DNA of 64,000 nt. Source: SAR324 cluster bacterium (GTDB taxonomy: Bacteria > SAR324 > NAC60-12). A program made the translations under genes and the position numbers. Shown one piece after another: positions 35,600 through 44,050 of the stretch (position 1 is the first letter of the stretch; each line of letters begins with the position of its first letter). Where the stretch lies: the NCBI GenBank assembly GCA_028281495.1, contig JANQJU010000086.1:1-64000 (forward strand), written 5' to 3'. A model generated the notes under the pieces. The model saw nothing but the letters and a program-made list of their open reading frames with translations. It was not told where the DNA came from and did no database searches.

Positions 35600-35929
35600 T
35601 CACTCGGGACGTGTCCACAACGATTTATCATGCGATATGATGGTGATGGTTCCCTCGTCGGTCAGCAGCAAGAAAGCACCCGTGTTGCCTTGTGTGTTGC
35701 TTGCAAAAATCGGCTCGTTTTTGCTGTTGTAAATGACAAAGTTCCCATCTGTTTGCATTTTGGCCTCTTGAGCATCTTTGTTTTCGGTAATCGCATTCCA
35801 CAACACTTTTTTCCCTTCATACAAAACAAGGTTTCCATCATGACTCTGCAAAATGAGGGTGTATTTTCCATTCACAGAAACGAGGGATTCCCCCAGAGTT
35901 AATTTCCCATTATTTTCTAAGTTATTCAT
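35600..35929 (-). CDS. Bulb-type (GNA-like) mannose-binding lectin domain protein
   Basis: 109 residues from ATG 35929, with a perfect AGGAGGT site. B-lectin repeats are visible: SHDGNLVLYEGKKVLW (the motif QxDxNxVxY with Ser for Gln), QTDGNFVIYNSKNEPIFAS (exact motif) and a degenerate LTDEGTITIIS. Such domains bind mannose-type glycans, and in bacteria they often occur as toxin- or bacteriocin-associated domains. No signal peptide. First gene of a three-gene minus-strand cluster with the truncated helical protein and the pore-forming toxin; it could direct the toxin to glycans on a target surface (inference). Confidence 0.82.
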   Translation of the reverse strand: MNNLENNGKLTLGESLVSVNGKYTLILQSHDGNLVLYEGKKVLWNAITENKDAQEAKMQTDGNFVIYNSKNEPIFASNTQGNTGAFLLLTDEGTITIISHDKSLWTRPE

Positions 35930-36220
35930 CGTACCTCCTGACTCGAGTTTAACGTTTTGGACTAAAATAATTTGCAGTAGCCGAACGATCATTTCCATCA
36001 GAGAGGCAGTAATCGCAACAGCATGACCTCTGCCGCAATACCCCAAAAGATATGACCGAACGGCTACCTTAGCAATAACTCAAAAACAAAATTCAATCTC
36101 TACTTGCATTCATCTAAATGTTAGGAAATTTCATAAAATATGATGCCAGCTATGTTCTGGAAGGCAAGGCGATCCCTGGGTAAAAACAGGGTCAAAAAAG
36201 GATGACAAGTTGAGGAAAAA

Positions 36221-38794
36221 CTAATGAGATTGGATTTTTTGTTGACGCACCATTGCCAATAAAGAGGCTAAATCAGATTCCAACTGGAGCTTGAACCGAG
36301 TAGGGGCGGGGTATCTGCGTAGAACGTAATAAGCGGCCTGAACAACGGTGCGCCACCGAGGTTTTTTGGGAAGTTTGTTCACGTCCAGATATTTTTCGAT
36401 GGTTCGTGCTCGTAAGCGCCCTTCATCCACCGTGATGGACCACAACTGACTTTCTTCTGCCAAATCGATCACGGTTTTTTGAGAATTGGCTTCCCAGTAT
36501 TCGATAACTTGATTCATCACGTCGACCAGCTTTTGGGCAAAACTGACGGGGGCTGGAGTTGGAAAAGCATTTGGCAAAGAAGCGGAGTGGACCGCATGAG
36601 ATTGTAGGTGATCCAAGCTCCTGATGGAAGAACTCAATTCTTGACGTTGGGTATTTATCTTATCCAGGATTTGTGCAAGCGGTGAAATCTCTGTAGTGGG
36701 ACCAGAGGGAAGCATGGCGGATTGTGGCGTGAGCAAAAAGACGAACAGATCGACTTCCAATTCCAGCAATGCTCCTTGGATCGTTCCTGAAACCGACTCT
36801 CCATTTCCACATCGCCACGTGACTGGCGCTTTGTTTTGGATTTCTCCAGAGGCCCATTGATTGACCGGTAATGACAACCAATGATTAGGAAATTCCTCTT
36901 GTTTTGGGAACAGCATCGAGAGCGGGTGATTCTGCAATTCATCGGGACCATAATGTAGGAGTCGCTCGGCGGACGGATTGACAAACAAGATCGTTCCATT
37001 GCTCTGAACCAACAAGAGGGCCTCCTGTGTGGATTCCAACATGACGGTGAGGTAATTCTCATTGTCACGCAGATGGGCTTCCAGGTGACGAAAGCGTTCG
37101 ATTTCAGAAAGCAATTTTTCATTTTCTTGCATCAAGAGGGCCGTCTGCTTTTGCTGCAATACATTGTCCACTCGTACCAGCAATTCACGTTTGTGGAACG
37201 GTTTGGTCAGGTAGTCGTTGGCCCCCGAATGGAACGCTTGCTCCAAATCAGCCATCTGGTTTTTCACCGTCAAGATGATCACCGGCAGTTCCAAAGGTGA
37301 GTATCGTTCCCGGATCTTTTGGCATACAGAATATCCATCCATGAGGGGCATCATCACATCCAACAAAACCAAGTCGGGCAAGGCATTCTGGTGATTTTGG
37401 GCTTCGATTGTTGCGAGCGCTTGCATTCCATCAGCCGCAACCGCTACGTGATATCCGTTTTGAGATAACTGATCTTGTAGAACTTTGACATTGAGCGGAT
37501 CGTCATCCACGACAAGGAGATGGAATCTTCTTTGTGTTAGATCGGATTCATCAGAATGAGGTTTCATCACTCCTTCCCCATTTGGAACGGAAGGAGCCGG
37601 TAGTGGAGTGTCTTCTTCAAGTAGATTCACATTGAGAATTTCTGAAGAAGGGTTTCCCTCCGGTAGCGTGAACTTGAAGATAGAACCGCGACCTTCTTGA
37701 CTTTCTAAAGAGAGGGAGCCTCCATGTTGCTCAATCAAGTATCGTGAGATAGCGAGCCCTAACCCGGTTCCACCATATTGACGAGCGATGTTGCCATCGG
37801 CCTGAACAAAGGGTTGAAAAATTCGCTGCTGTTGGTCTTCCGAAATGCCAATTCCAGTGTCTTGAACCCATATTTGAACGAAATTTTTAGCATAGGATGC
37901 TCCCAAATGGATCGTCCCTTCGTGAGTGAATTTGATAGCATTGGTTAACAAATTGACCAGGATTTGTTGGAGCCGATTCTCATCGGCCATTACATAAACC
38001 GGCGGGTTGGGGAGATCGAGTAACAACCGAACGGGTTTGGTTTTCAGCAGTGGGGCACAAAGCCTTTCCGCAAATTGAAATGCTGCTGCCAAAGCGATGC
38101 GACTCCAATTCAGCGAAATCCCCTGGCTTCTGATTTGGGCGAGGTCCAAGATGTCATTGACGAGTGTTGTTAAACGTCGTGCACTTTGAATAATAAGAGT
38201 CAGGTTGTCTTGTTGAGCTTCAGAAAGAGCAGGAACCTGAGGTTCTTTCATAGCTTCACAAATACCAATGATTCCGTGCAATGGCGTTTTCAATTCATGC
38301 GAGGTGTTGGTGAGAAATTCGTCTTTGAGTTGATTCGCCCGTCGAAGCTCCTCTAGCGTCCGTTCTTGTTGTTGCTCTAATTCATACGTTTCTAGTGCTC
38401 GTTGGATCGTGATCAATAACTTGCGAGGATCGATGGGTTTGGTGAGATATTGGTAGATGTGTGCCTCGTTGGTGGCCTCCAAAATCACTTCCACATCGGT
38501 ATAGGCACTCAATATGATCCGAATCGCCTTGGGAAGAATCGGAATGGAGCGTTTGAGGAATTCCACGCCAGTCAAACGTGGCATCCTCTGATCAGCAATG
38601 ATGCATTGGATGGAATCCGAACCGGAGCGGTTTTGGATAAGATCGAGCGCTGCTTGACCATCGGCCGCAGTTAAAACCTCATAGTGCGGAGCGAGAAAAT
38701 TGGCAACGACTTGAAGATTGATCGATTCGTCATCAACCACCAAAATGGTGTGTTTCTTCAGGGAAGATTGGGATGATTGAAGGAGATTTGACAT
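36221..38794 (-). CDS. Hybrid histidine kinase REC-HK-REC-PAS with the shared C-terminal domain
   Basis: 857 residues. Receiver 1 (15-135, Asp68 in CIIADQRMPRLTG), HisKA with His166 (NTSHELKTPLHG), ATPase (NRLQQILVNLLTNAIKF, DTGIGIS, GGTGLGLAI), receiver 2 (425-540, Asp479 in VLLDVMMPLMDG), coiled coil and PAS (580-690). At 751-827 is the same unnamed domain as in the 25370 kinase, with conserved LAEES, RT..KYL, KLP..P.W and VL.R. An N-terminal receiver suggests it takes phosphate from another kinase. No membrane segment. It stands upstream of the lectin-toxin cluster on the same strand but 290 bp away, so co-expression is only possible. Confidence 0.93.
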   Translation of the reverse strand: MSNLLQSSQSSLKKHTILVVDDESINLQVVANFLAPHYEVLTAADGQAALDLIQNRSGSDSIQCIIADQRMPRLTGVEFLKRSIPILPKAIRIILSAYTDVEVILEATNEAHIYQYLTKPIDPRKLLITIQRALETYELEQQQERTLEELRRANQLKDEFLTNTSHELKTPLHGIIGICEAMKEPQVPALSEAQQDNLTLIIQSARRLTTLVNDILDLAQIRSQGISLNWSRIALAAAFQFAERLCAPLLKTKPVRLLLDLPNPPVYVMADENRLQQILVNLLTNAIKFTHEGTIHLGASYAKNFVQIWVQDTGIGISEDQQQRIFQPFVQADGNIARQYGGTGLGLAISRYLIEQHGGSLSLESQEGRGSIFKFTLPEGNPSSEILNVNLLEEDTPLPAPSVPNGEGVMKPHSDESDLTQRRFHLLVVDDDPLNVKVLQDQLSQNGYHVAVAADGMQALATIEAQNHQNALPDLVLLDVMMPLMDGYSVCQKIRERYSPLELPVIILTVKNQMADLEQAFHSGANDYLTKPFHKRELLVRVDNVLQQKQTALLMQENEKLLSEIERFRHLEAHLRDNENYLTVMLESTQEALLLVQSNGTILFVNPSAERLLHYGPDELQNHPLSMLFPKQEEFPNHWLSLPVNQWASGEIQNKAPVTWRCGNGESVSGTIQGALLELEVDLFVFLLTPQSAMLPSGPTTEISPLAQILDKINTQRQELSSSIRSLDHLQSHAVHSASLPNAFPTPAPVSFAQKLVDVMNQVIEYWEANSQKTVIDLAEESQLWSITVDEGRLRARTIEKYLDVNKLPKKPRWRTVVQAAYYVLRRYPAPTRFKLQLESDLASLLAMVRQQKIQSH

Positions 38795-38964
38795 TAGACA
38801 AAATTCTCGAAGACTTGGAGATGAAAGAGCGCCTCATCCTGGAACAGTACCAAAAATTAGAAGATAATGCTCGGACCATTGCCGAAGATAAAAAGAAGCT
38901 GGAGGCACAGAATAAGTTCATCTCTCGTGATCTCCAATTCGACGGTGTCGTGTCAAAAATCTGA
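38788..38964 (+). CDS. Possible small coiled-coil protein
   Basis: 58 residues from a TTG at 38788 preceded by AAGGAG (38779-38784). The sequence is one long charged helix (KILEDLEMKERLILEQYQKL, NARTIAEDKKKLEAQNKFIS). The gene starts 7 bp inside the opening of the divergent kinase gene, and an ATG at 38773 would overlap it more. No homology recognised. It could be a genuine small protein linked to the kinase or a remnant; the ribosome site and the amphipathic pattern are the only support. Confidence 0.35.
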   Translation: MTLDKILEDLEMKERLILEQYQKLEDNARTIAEDKKKLEAQNKFISRDLQFDGVVSKI

Positions 38965-39118
38965 AAAACGAGTGTCAAAACTGCGTTTTTGCCATTTTAG
39001 TGATGGATTGCCATTTTTTGTTTGCTCCCTCCTCATCAATAGAGGCTCCCTCGCCTCAACCCCCTATGTTTCTTGGCCTACACGCCGTGTCAAAAATCTG
39101 AAAACCGGGTGTCAAATC
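38949..39118. repeat. Direct repeats of GTGTCAAAA upstream of the sugar operon
   Basis: A 19-bp sequence CGTGTCAAAAATCTGAAAA occurs at 38949-38967 and again at 39086-39104, 137 bp apart. Each copy is followed at once by a shorter GTGTCAAA (about 38972 and 39110). Thus there are two paired copies of a motif in the 250 bp before the Gfo/Idh/MocA gene. This may be an operator array for the sugar operon. Confidence 0.6.
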
Positions 39119-39212
39119 GGCCAAATTTCTTTTTTTCTCAAAATCGGGTTGTTAGCCTTTTTGCAGAGTCCACGTCACTCCAATTTTCACCCATTCACAG
39201 CAAAGAGGCACT

Positions 39213-40379
39213 ATGAGGCAACACAAACTTCGTATGGGCATGGTCGGGGGCGGTCACGATTCCTTCATCGGGGCCGTACACCGGAAAGCCGCCCTCATGG
39301 ATGGACAGATCGACCTTGTGGCAGGCGCGTTGTCGTCCAATCCAGCCAAGGCTCAAGCATCCGCTCAATCCCTGGGACTTAAAAAGGAGCGTTCTTATGA
39401 TTCCTGGCAAGCGATGGTGGAGGAGGAAGTTCGCCTCTCCAACTGGGAACGCATCGATTTTGTATCCGTTGTGACCCCCAACCATATGCACTTTCCAATC
39501 ACAAAAGCCTTTCTAGAAGCAGGCATTCCCGTCATTTGTGACAAACCCATGACTTACTCTTTGGAAGAAGCCAAGGAGCTGGTCCGCATCGTCCGAAACT
39601 CACAACAAGTCTTTGCACTGACTCACAACTACACGGGCTATCCAATGGTCAAGCAAGCCCGTCACATGGTGCAAAACGGAGAGTTGGGCAGCCTGCTCAA
39701 AATCGTCGTGGAATATCCTCAAGACTGGTTGTTGGCTCCGGTAGAAAAAGCGGGTCACAAACAAGCGGCTTGGCGCACCGACCCACAACGTTCGGGGATT
39801 TCCAATTGTATTGGAGACATCGGCAGCCATTGCGAGAACTTGGCGCATTACATCACCGGACTCGAAATCGAATCGCTTTGTGCCGATTTGAGCAGCATCG
39901 ACAACCGACCTTTGGATAACGATGGCAATATCCTGATGCGCTGGGAAAACGGGGTGCGTGGTATTTTATATGCCTCCCAAATTTCGGCGGGTGAGGAAAA
40001 CAACCTCAAAATCCGCGTGTATGGAACCGAAGGCTCTTTGGAGTGGCATCAAGAAAACCCCAATGATTTATGGGTCCGCCGTCCCAACCAACCCGTTCAA
40101 ATTTATCGACGCGGCAACGCTTATCTGTGTGAAGCTGCCCAACGCGCTTCCCGACTTCCGCCAGGGCATCCTGAAAGTTTTATTGAGGCCTTTGCCAATA
40201 TCTACCGCAATGCCACAGACACCATTCGTGCCAAGGCTGCTGGGGAAGAACCCACTGCATTGGAAACCGATTTTCCCAATGAAATCGATGGAGCCAGAGG
40301 TTTGGCATTCATCGAGTCAGCGGTGGAAAGCAGTCGTAGTGACCAAAAGTGGTATCCCGTGAAACGATTTTCTTTATGA
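39213..40379 (+). CDS. Gfo/Idh/MocA-family oxidoreductase
   Basis: 388 residues. The N-terminal NAD(P) Rossmann motif is GMVGGGHDSFIGAVHRKAAL. The family block VTPNHMHFPITKAFLEAGIP followed by VICDKPMTYSLEEAKEL contains the conserved DKP lysine. The C-terminal half is the usual beta-sheet domain, with HCENLAHYITG near the active site. It oxidises a sugar, inositol or related polyol. First gene of the six-gene sugar operon, 10 nt from the isomerase gene; the ABC importer behind it should supply the substrate. Confidence 0.93.
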   Translation: MRQHKLRMGMVGGGHDSFIGAVHRKAALMDGQIDLVAGALSSNPAKAQASAQSLGLKKERSYDSWQAMVEEEVRLSNWERIDFVSVVTPNHMHFPITKAFLEAGIPVICDKPMTYSLEEAKELVRIVRNSQQVFALTHNYTGYPMVKQARHMVQNGELGSLLKIVVEYPQDWLLAPVEKAGHKQAAWRTDPQRSGISNCIGDIGSHCENLAHYITGLEIESLCADLSSIDNRPLDNDGNILMRWENGVRGILYASQISAGEENNLKIRVYGTEGSLEWHQENPNDLWVRRPNQPVQIYRRGNAYLCEAAQRASRLPPGHPESFIEAFANIYRNATDTIRAKAAGEEPTALETDFPNEIDGARGLAFIESAVESSRSDQKWYPVKRFSL

Positions 40380-40389
40380 AGGAGGCAGT

Positions 40390-41427
40390 ATGAGTCAACC
40401 CGTTTTCCACCCCAGTTTGGAAGGAGCACAACACGGCGATAAAACCCTGGATCAGTTTTTGGCCTTTGCGAAAGCAGCTGGAGCTGCCGGTGCTCAGCCT
40501 TCCAATTACATCATTGAAAAAAATGCAGACTTTTATAGCGCTCAAGAAATCCGGGATGCTTTTGAAAAACACGAGTTGCAGCTCGATGGGTTGTCGTGCC
40601 ATTGCCTCTTTTGGGCACATACCACGGCATGGACTGGCAGCCCGACCATCCGTCCGTTTCTACCCAAAGCGTTGTGGTATGAGTCTCCCGAAAAAATCGA
40701 GGCTTGGTGCGAAGATACAATTTTCCGGTTTTTGGATCTTTGTGCGGAATTACAAATGTACATCATCCCCATGTTTTGGGGGGTGTCGTGTGGATTTGAA
40801 ATGGCGACGGGCTATCCGTTCGGATTCTTCAAAGGGCCGGGATACGATTTGGAACAAGAAGCCCTAGATCGTTTCGTTTCCAAGACCCAAGCCATTCGAA
40901 CCCGTGCCAATGAACTTGGACTGTATTTAGGCCATGAGATCCATCCGAATTCAGCCGCCATGTGTGTGGAAGATTTCCAAGCTTTGGTGCAAGCCTGTGA
41001 TGGCGACCAGTGCTTAGGAGTCACTGCCGACCCCTCCCATTGTTGGGAAAATGAATCCTTCGAAACCCGATTTGAAGCGGTAGGAGACCGTGTGGTGTCT
41101 GCTGCGGTGAAAAATTTTGTGATTCGCCCTGGCGTGGCCTTGCGCAAAATGACGGGGGATTGGAGACGGCGCGCCATGCAATTTGTGGATCTGCCAAGCG
41201 GCGATATGAACCTGACTCGTTTCACTGAGTTGTTGATCCAGATTGGCTTCCCGGAACGCTACTGTCGGATCATGGGGACGCAAACCGCAGCGCTTGTTAC
41301 CGAAGCAGAAAGTGCCTATCGCACCTTGGATGCCACCAGTGCGAATGCCGTGGCCTATGCCCGTGACCACCTCTGTTTTCCTGTCACCAATATTTCATTT
41401 GAAGATGGAATGGGGGCCGCATCATGA
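40390..41427 (+). CDS. Sugar phosphate isomerase/epimerase (xylose isomerase-like TIM barrel)
   Basis: 345 residues of the AP-endonuclease-2/IolE-type barrel. Metal-site residues appear along the sequence: GHEIHPNSAAM (Glu, His), GVTADPSHCWEN (Asp, His) and the late LIQIGFP end. The ribosome site is AAGGAGG. It overlaps the ABC ATPase start by 4 nt (ATGA). With the preceding dehydrogenase it forms the pair commonly used in inositol or rare-sugar catabolism. The exact substrate cannot be read from sequence. Confidence 0.9.
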   Translation: MSQPVFHPSLEGAQHGDKTLDQFLAFAKAAGAAGAQPSNYIIEKNADFYSAQEIRDAFEKHELQLDGLSCHCLFWAHTTAWTGSPTIRPFLPKALWYESPEKIEAWCEDTIFRFLDLCAELQMYIIPMFWGVSCGFEMATGYPFGFFKGPGYDLEQEALDRFVSKTQAIRTRANELGLYLGHEIHPNSAAMCVEDFQALVQACDGDQCLGVTADPSHCWENESFETRFEAVGDRVVSAAVKNFVIRPGVALRKMTGDWRRRAMQFVDLPSGDMNLTRFTELLIQIGFPERYCRIMGTQTAALVTEAESAYRTLDATSANAVAYARDHLCFPVTNISFEDGMGAAS

Positions 41428-42926
41428 CATCGCATATTCTGGAAACACGAGGCATCAGCAAAGAGTTTAGCGGAGTGCGGGTGTTGAACGATATCAACAT
41501 TGGAATTCGTCCCGGTGAGGTGTTTGGCATTCTTGGAGAAAATGGCGCTGGAAAATCCACGTTGTTGAAGATCCTATGTGGCATCTACACCCCGACCGAA
41601 GGGGAACTGTTTTTGAACGGAAATCCAGTTTCAATCCCAAACCCCAGCACTGCTCAGCAATTGGGGATCAGTATGATCCCACAAGAGTTCAATTTAATTG
41701 AAACACTGAGTGTGTTTGAAAATGTTTTCTTGGGAATGGAAATTCGCAGAGGGGGACTACTCAATAAAAAGGCGATGCGTGAACAAACCTCTCGCTGGTT
41801 GAAAGAACTGCAAACCGATCTGTCGCCCAATGCCACGATTGCTCAACTGAGCGTGGCTCAAAAACAGATGGTCGAAATCGCTAAAGCTTTGGTCCATGAC
41901 TCACGCATCTTGATCATGGATGAACCCACCACCGTCTTGACTCAACACGAAGTAGAAATCCTCTTTGGTTTGATTGAGCGCCTGAAACAAAAGGGTGTCA
42001 CAATGCTCTTCATTTCCCACAAACTGAAGGAAGTGAAACAAATCTGTGACCGTTTGTTGATTCTCCGCGATGGCAATTTGATCAGTGTGGATGAAGTGAA
42101 AGAGATCACGGAGCACGACATGGCCAAAAAGATGGTCGGACGTGAACTCAACCAGGTGTTTCCGTCCAAGTCGGTGTCCCAAGACAAAACAGTGCTCAAA
42201 GTATCCGGTTTGAATTCGTTGCCATTGGTGAATGATATTCACTTTGAGTTGAAAAAGGGTGAAGTCTTAGGATTCGCTGGATTGATCGGTGCGGGTCGTA
42301 CCGAATTGGCAGAAGCGATCATGGGATTGCGCCGCAAGCAGTCGGGACAGATCTGGGTGCAGGGGCAGGAAGCATCAATTCATTCTCCGTCAGATGCTCT
42401 GAAGTATCGTCTGGGTTATCTCTCGGAAGACCGCAAAGGACGGGGCTTGGTGCTCAATTTTGGAATTCCAGAAAACACGACGTTGATCTCGCTCAAAAAG
42501 TACAGTCGTTGGATTTTGCATAAACATAAAGAACGAGAGGTCACCCAAACCTATGTGAAGCAGTTTGATGTGAGAGCGGCATCAATGAACTCGGAATTGC
42601 AATATCTCAGTGGGGGAAATCAGCAAAAAGTGTATCTGGCAAAATGGATGGATACCAACCCTGAAATTCTGATCTTAGACGAACCTACCCGTGGTATTGA
42701 CGTCAATGCCAAGAAAGAAATCTACCATTTTATCCATTCGCTGACGGAAGCAGGACTTTCCTGCATCGTTATCTCTTCCGAGCTGGAAGAACTGATTGGT
42801 TTGTGCACCCGAGTGTTGGTCATGCGGGTGGGTCGCATCGTGGGCGAAGTCACTGGGGAACACATCAACGAAGAAGAAATTATGGTTTACGCAGCCGGTC
42901 TGCACGACGAACGCATGCCGGCTTGA
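41424..42926 (+). CDS. Sugar ABC importer ATPase (RbsA/MglA type)
   Basis: 500 residues with two ABC domains. Domain 1 has Walker A LGENGAGKSTLLKIL, a signature-like AQLSVAQKQMVEIAKAL and Walker B ILIMDEPT. Domain 2 has a degenerate Walker A (GLIGAGRTELAEAIMGL), as is typical of the RbsA class, a signature YLSGGNQQKVYLAKW and ILILDEPTRGID. Start ATG 41424 overlaps the isomerase stop. Energises the permease at 42961. Confidence 0.95.
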   Translation: MTSHILETRGISKEFSGVRVLNDINIGIRPGEVFGILGENGAGKSTLLKILCGIYTPTEGELFLNGNPVSIPNPSTAQQLGISMIPQEFNLIETLSVFENVFLGMEIRRGGLLNKKAMREQTSRWLKELQTDLSPNATIAQLSVAQKQMVEIAKALVHDSRILIMDEPTTVLTQHEVEILFGLIERLKQKGVTMLFISHKLKEVKQICDRLLILRDGNLISVDEVKEITEHDMAKKMVGRELNQVFPSKSVSQDKTVLKVSGLNSLPLVNDIHFELKKGEVLGFAGLIGAGRTELAEAIMGLRRKQSGQIWVQGQEASIHSPSDALKYRLGYLSEDRKGRGLVLNFGIPENTTLISLKKYSRWILHKHKEREVTQTYVKQFDVRAASMNSELQYLSGGNQQKVYLAKWMDTNPEILILDEPTRGIDVNAKKEIYHFIHSLTEAGLSCIVISSELEELIGLCTRVLVMRVGRIVGEVTGEHINEEEIMVYAAGLHDERMPA

Positions 42927-42960
42927 TTGAGGCATTAATCCATCTGAGGCAAGAGGTATC

Positions 42961-43968
42961 ATGAGCACAGCAAAAACAACGTTGCCCCCGGCATCGTTTA
43001 AGAATGGCGGCACGGGAATTGTGTCGATCTTGAAGAGAATTGAATTTTCTAAATACGCACCGCTGATCGCATTGATCGTGTTGATCGTGCTTTCCGCAAT
43101 CGCGAGTGAGCACTTTCTGAAATTCCGCAATCTCACCAATATCCTACGACAGGTTTCTTATACCGGGATCATCGCGGTAGGTATGACCTTTGTGATCATT
43201 GCCGGAGGGATCGATCTTTCCGTGGGTTCCATGCTGGCGTTGGTTGGGATGGCCGCTATTTTTGCCATGAACACCCTGGGGCCTGGACCGGATGCGGTGA
43301 TGGCTGCCGTTGGTGTGGCCTTAGTGCTCGGAGCGGCTTGTGGAGCACTCAACGGTGTGCTGGTAACCAAAGGAAAAATCGCGTCGTTCATTGCCACTTT
43401 AGGCACGATGTCGATTTTCCGGTCGCTGACCCTGTATTTCAGTGATGCCGGTGAGGTCATTTCTGAAAACGAACTCTACACCACAATTGGCAGTGGCTAT
43501 TTCCTACAGATTCCATACCCGGTGTGGATTTTTTTGGGCATTGCCCTGATGTCCCATGTGGTGTTGAACAATACGCGGTTTGGTCGCTACGTGTGTGCGG
43601 TCGGATCCAACAAAACGGTCGCGGTGTACTCAGCAATCAAGGTCCGATGGATCACGTTTTGGACCTTCTTGATTGTGGGAGCCACGGTGGGGGTGTCTTC
43701 GGTTCTGTTGTCCTCTCGGTTGAATTCCATCAGCCCCGGAGATGCAGGCATCTTTTATGAATTGGATGCCATCGCCGCAGTCGTGATTGGAGGCACTTCC
43801 CTTGCCGGAGGAAGAGGAACTATTGTGGGAACCGTTATTGGAGCCACCATCTTAGGCATTATTAACAATATGTTGAATTTGTTGGGAGTGTCTCCCTACC
43901 TTCAAGGCACAGTGAAAGGGTTGGTGATCCTCGTTGCTGTGCTGGTGCAATATAAGAAAAATGACTGA
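42961..43968 (+). CDS. Sugar ABC importer permease (RbsC type)
   Basis: 335 residues with 8 to 10 membrane helices. The family motif is visible as GMTFVIIAGGIDLSVGSMLAL; the EAA-like loop GGTSLAGGRGTIVGTVIGA lies near the C-terminus. A cytoplasmic N-terminal extension of about 30 residues precedes helix 1. GAGGCAAGAGG acts as ribosome site. Pairs as a homodimer with the 41424 ATPase. Confidence 0.95.
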   Translation: MSTAKTTLPPASFKNGGTGIVSILKRIEFSKYAPLIALIVLIVLSAIASEHFLKFRNLTNILRQVSYTGIIAVGMTFVIIAGGIDLSVGSMLALVGMAAIFAMNTLGPGPDAVMAAVGVALVLGAACGALNGVLVTKGKIASFIATLGTMSIFRSLTLYFSDAGEVISENELYTTIGSGYFLQIPYPVWIFLGIALMSHVVLNNTRFGRYVCAVGSNKTVAVYSAIKVRWITFWTFLIVGATVGVSSVLLSSRLNSISPGDAGIFYELDAIAAVVIGGTSLAGGRGTIVGTVIGATILGIINNMLNLLGVSPYLQGTVKGLVILVAVLVQYKKND

Positions 43969-44050
43969 GATTCCCACCCCCATGAGCATTCATTCAATTC
44001 AGAGGCAATAAATTTAATTAAAAATTAGCAATAATCGGAGGAGGCAAAAC

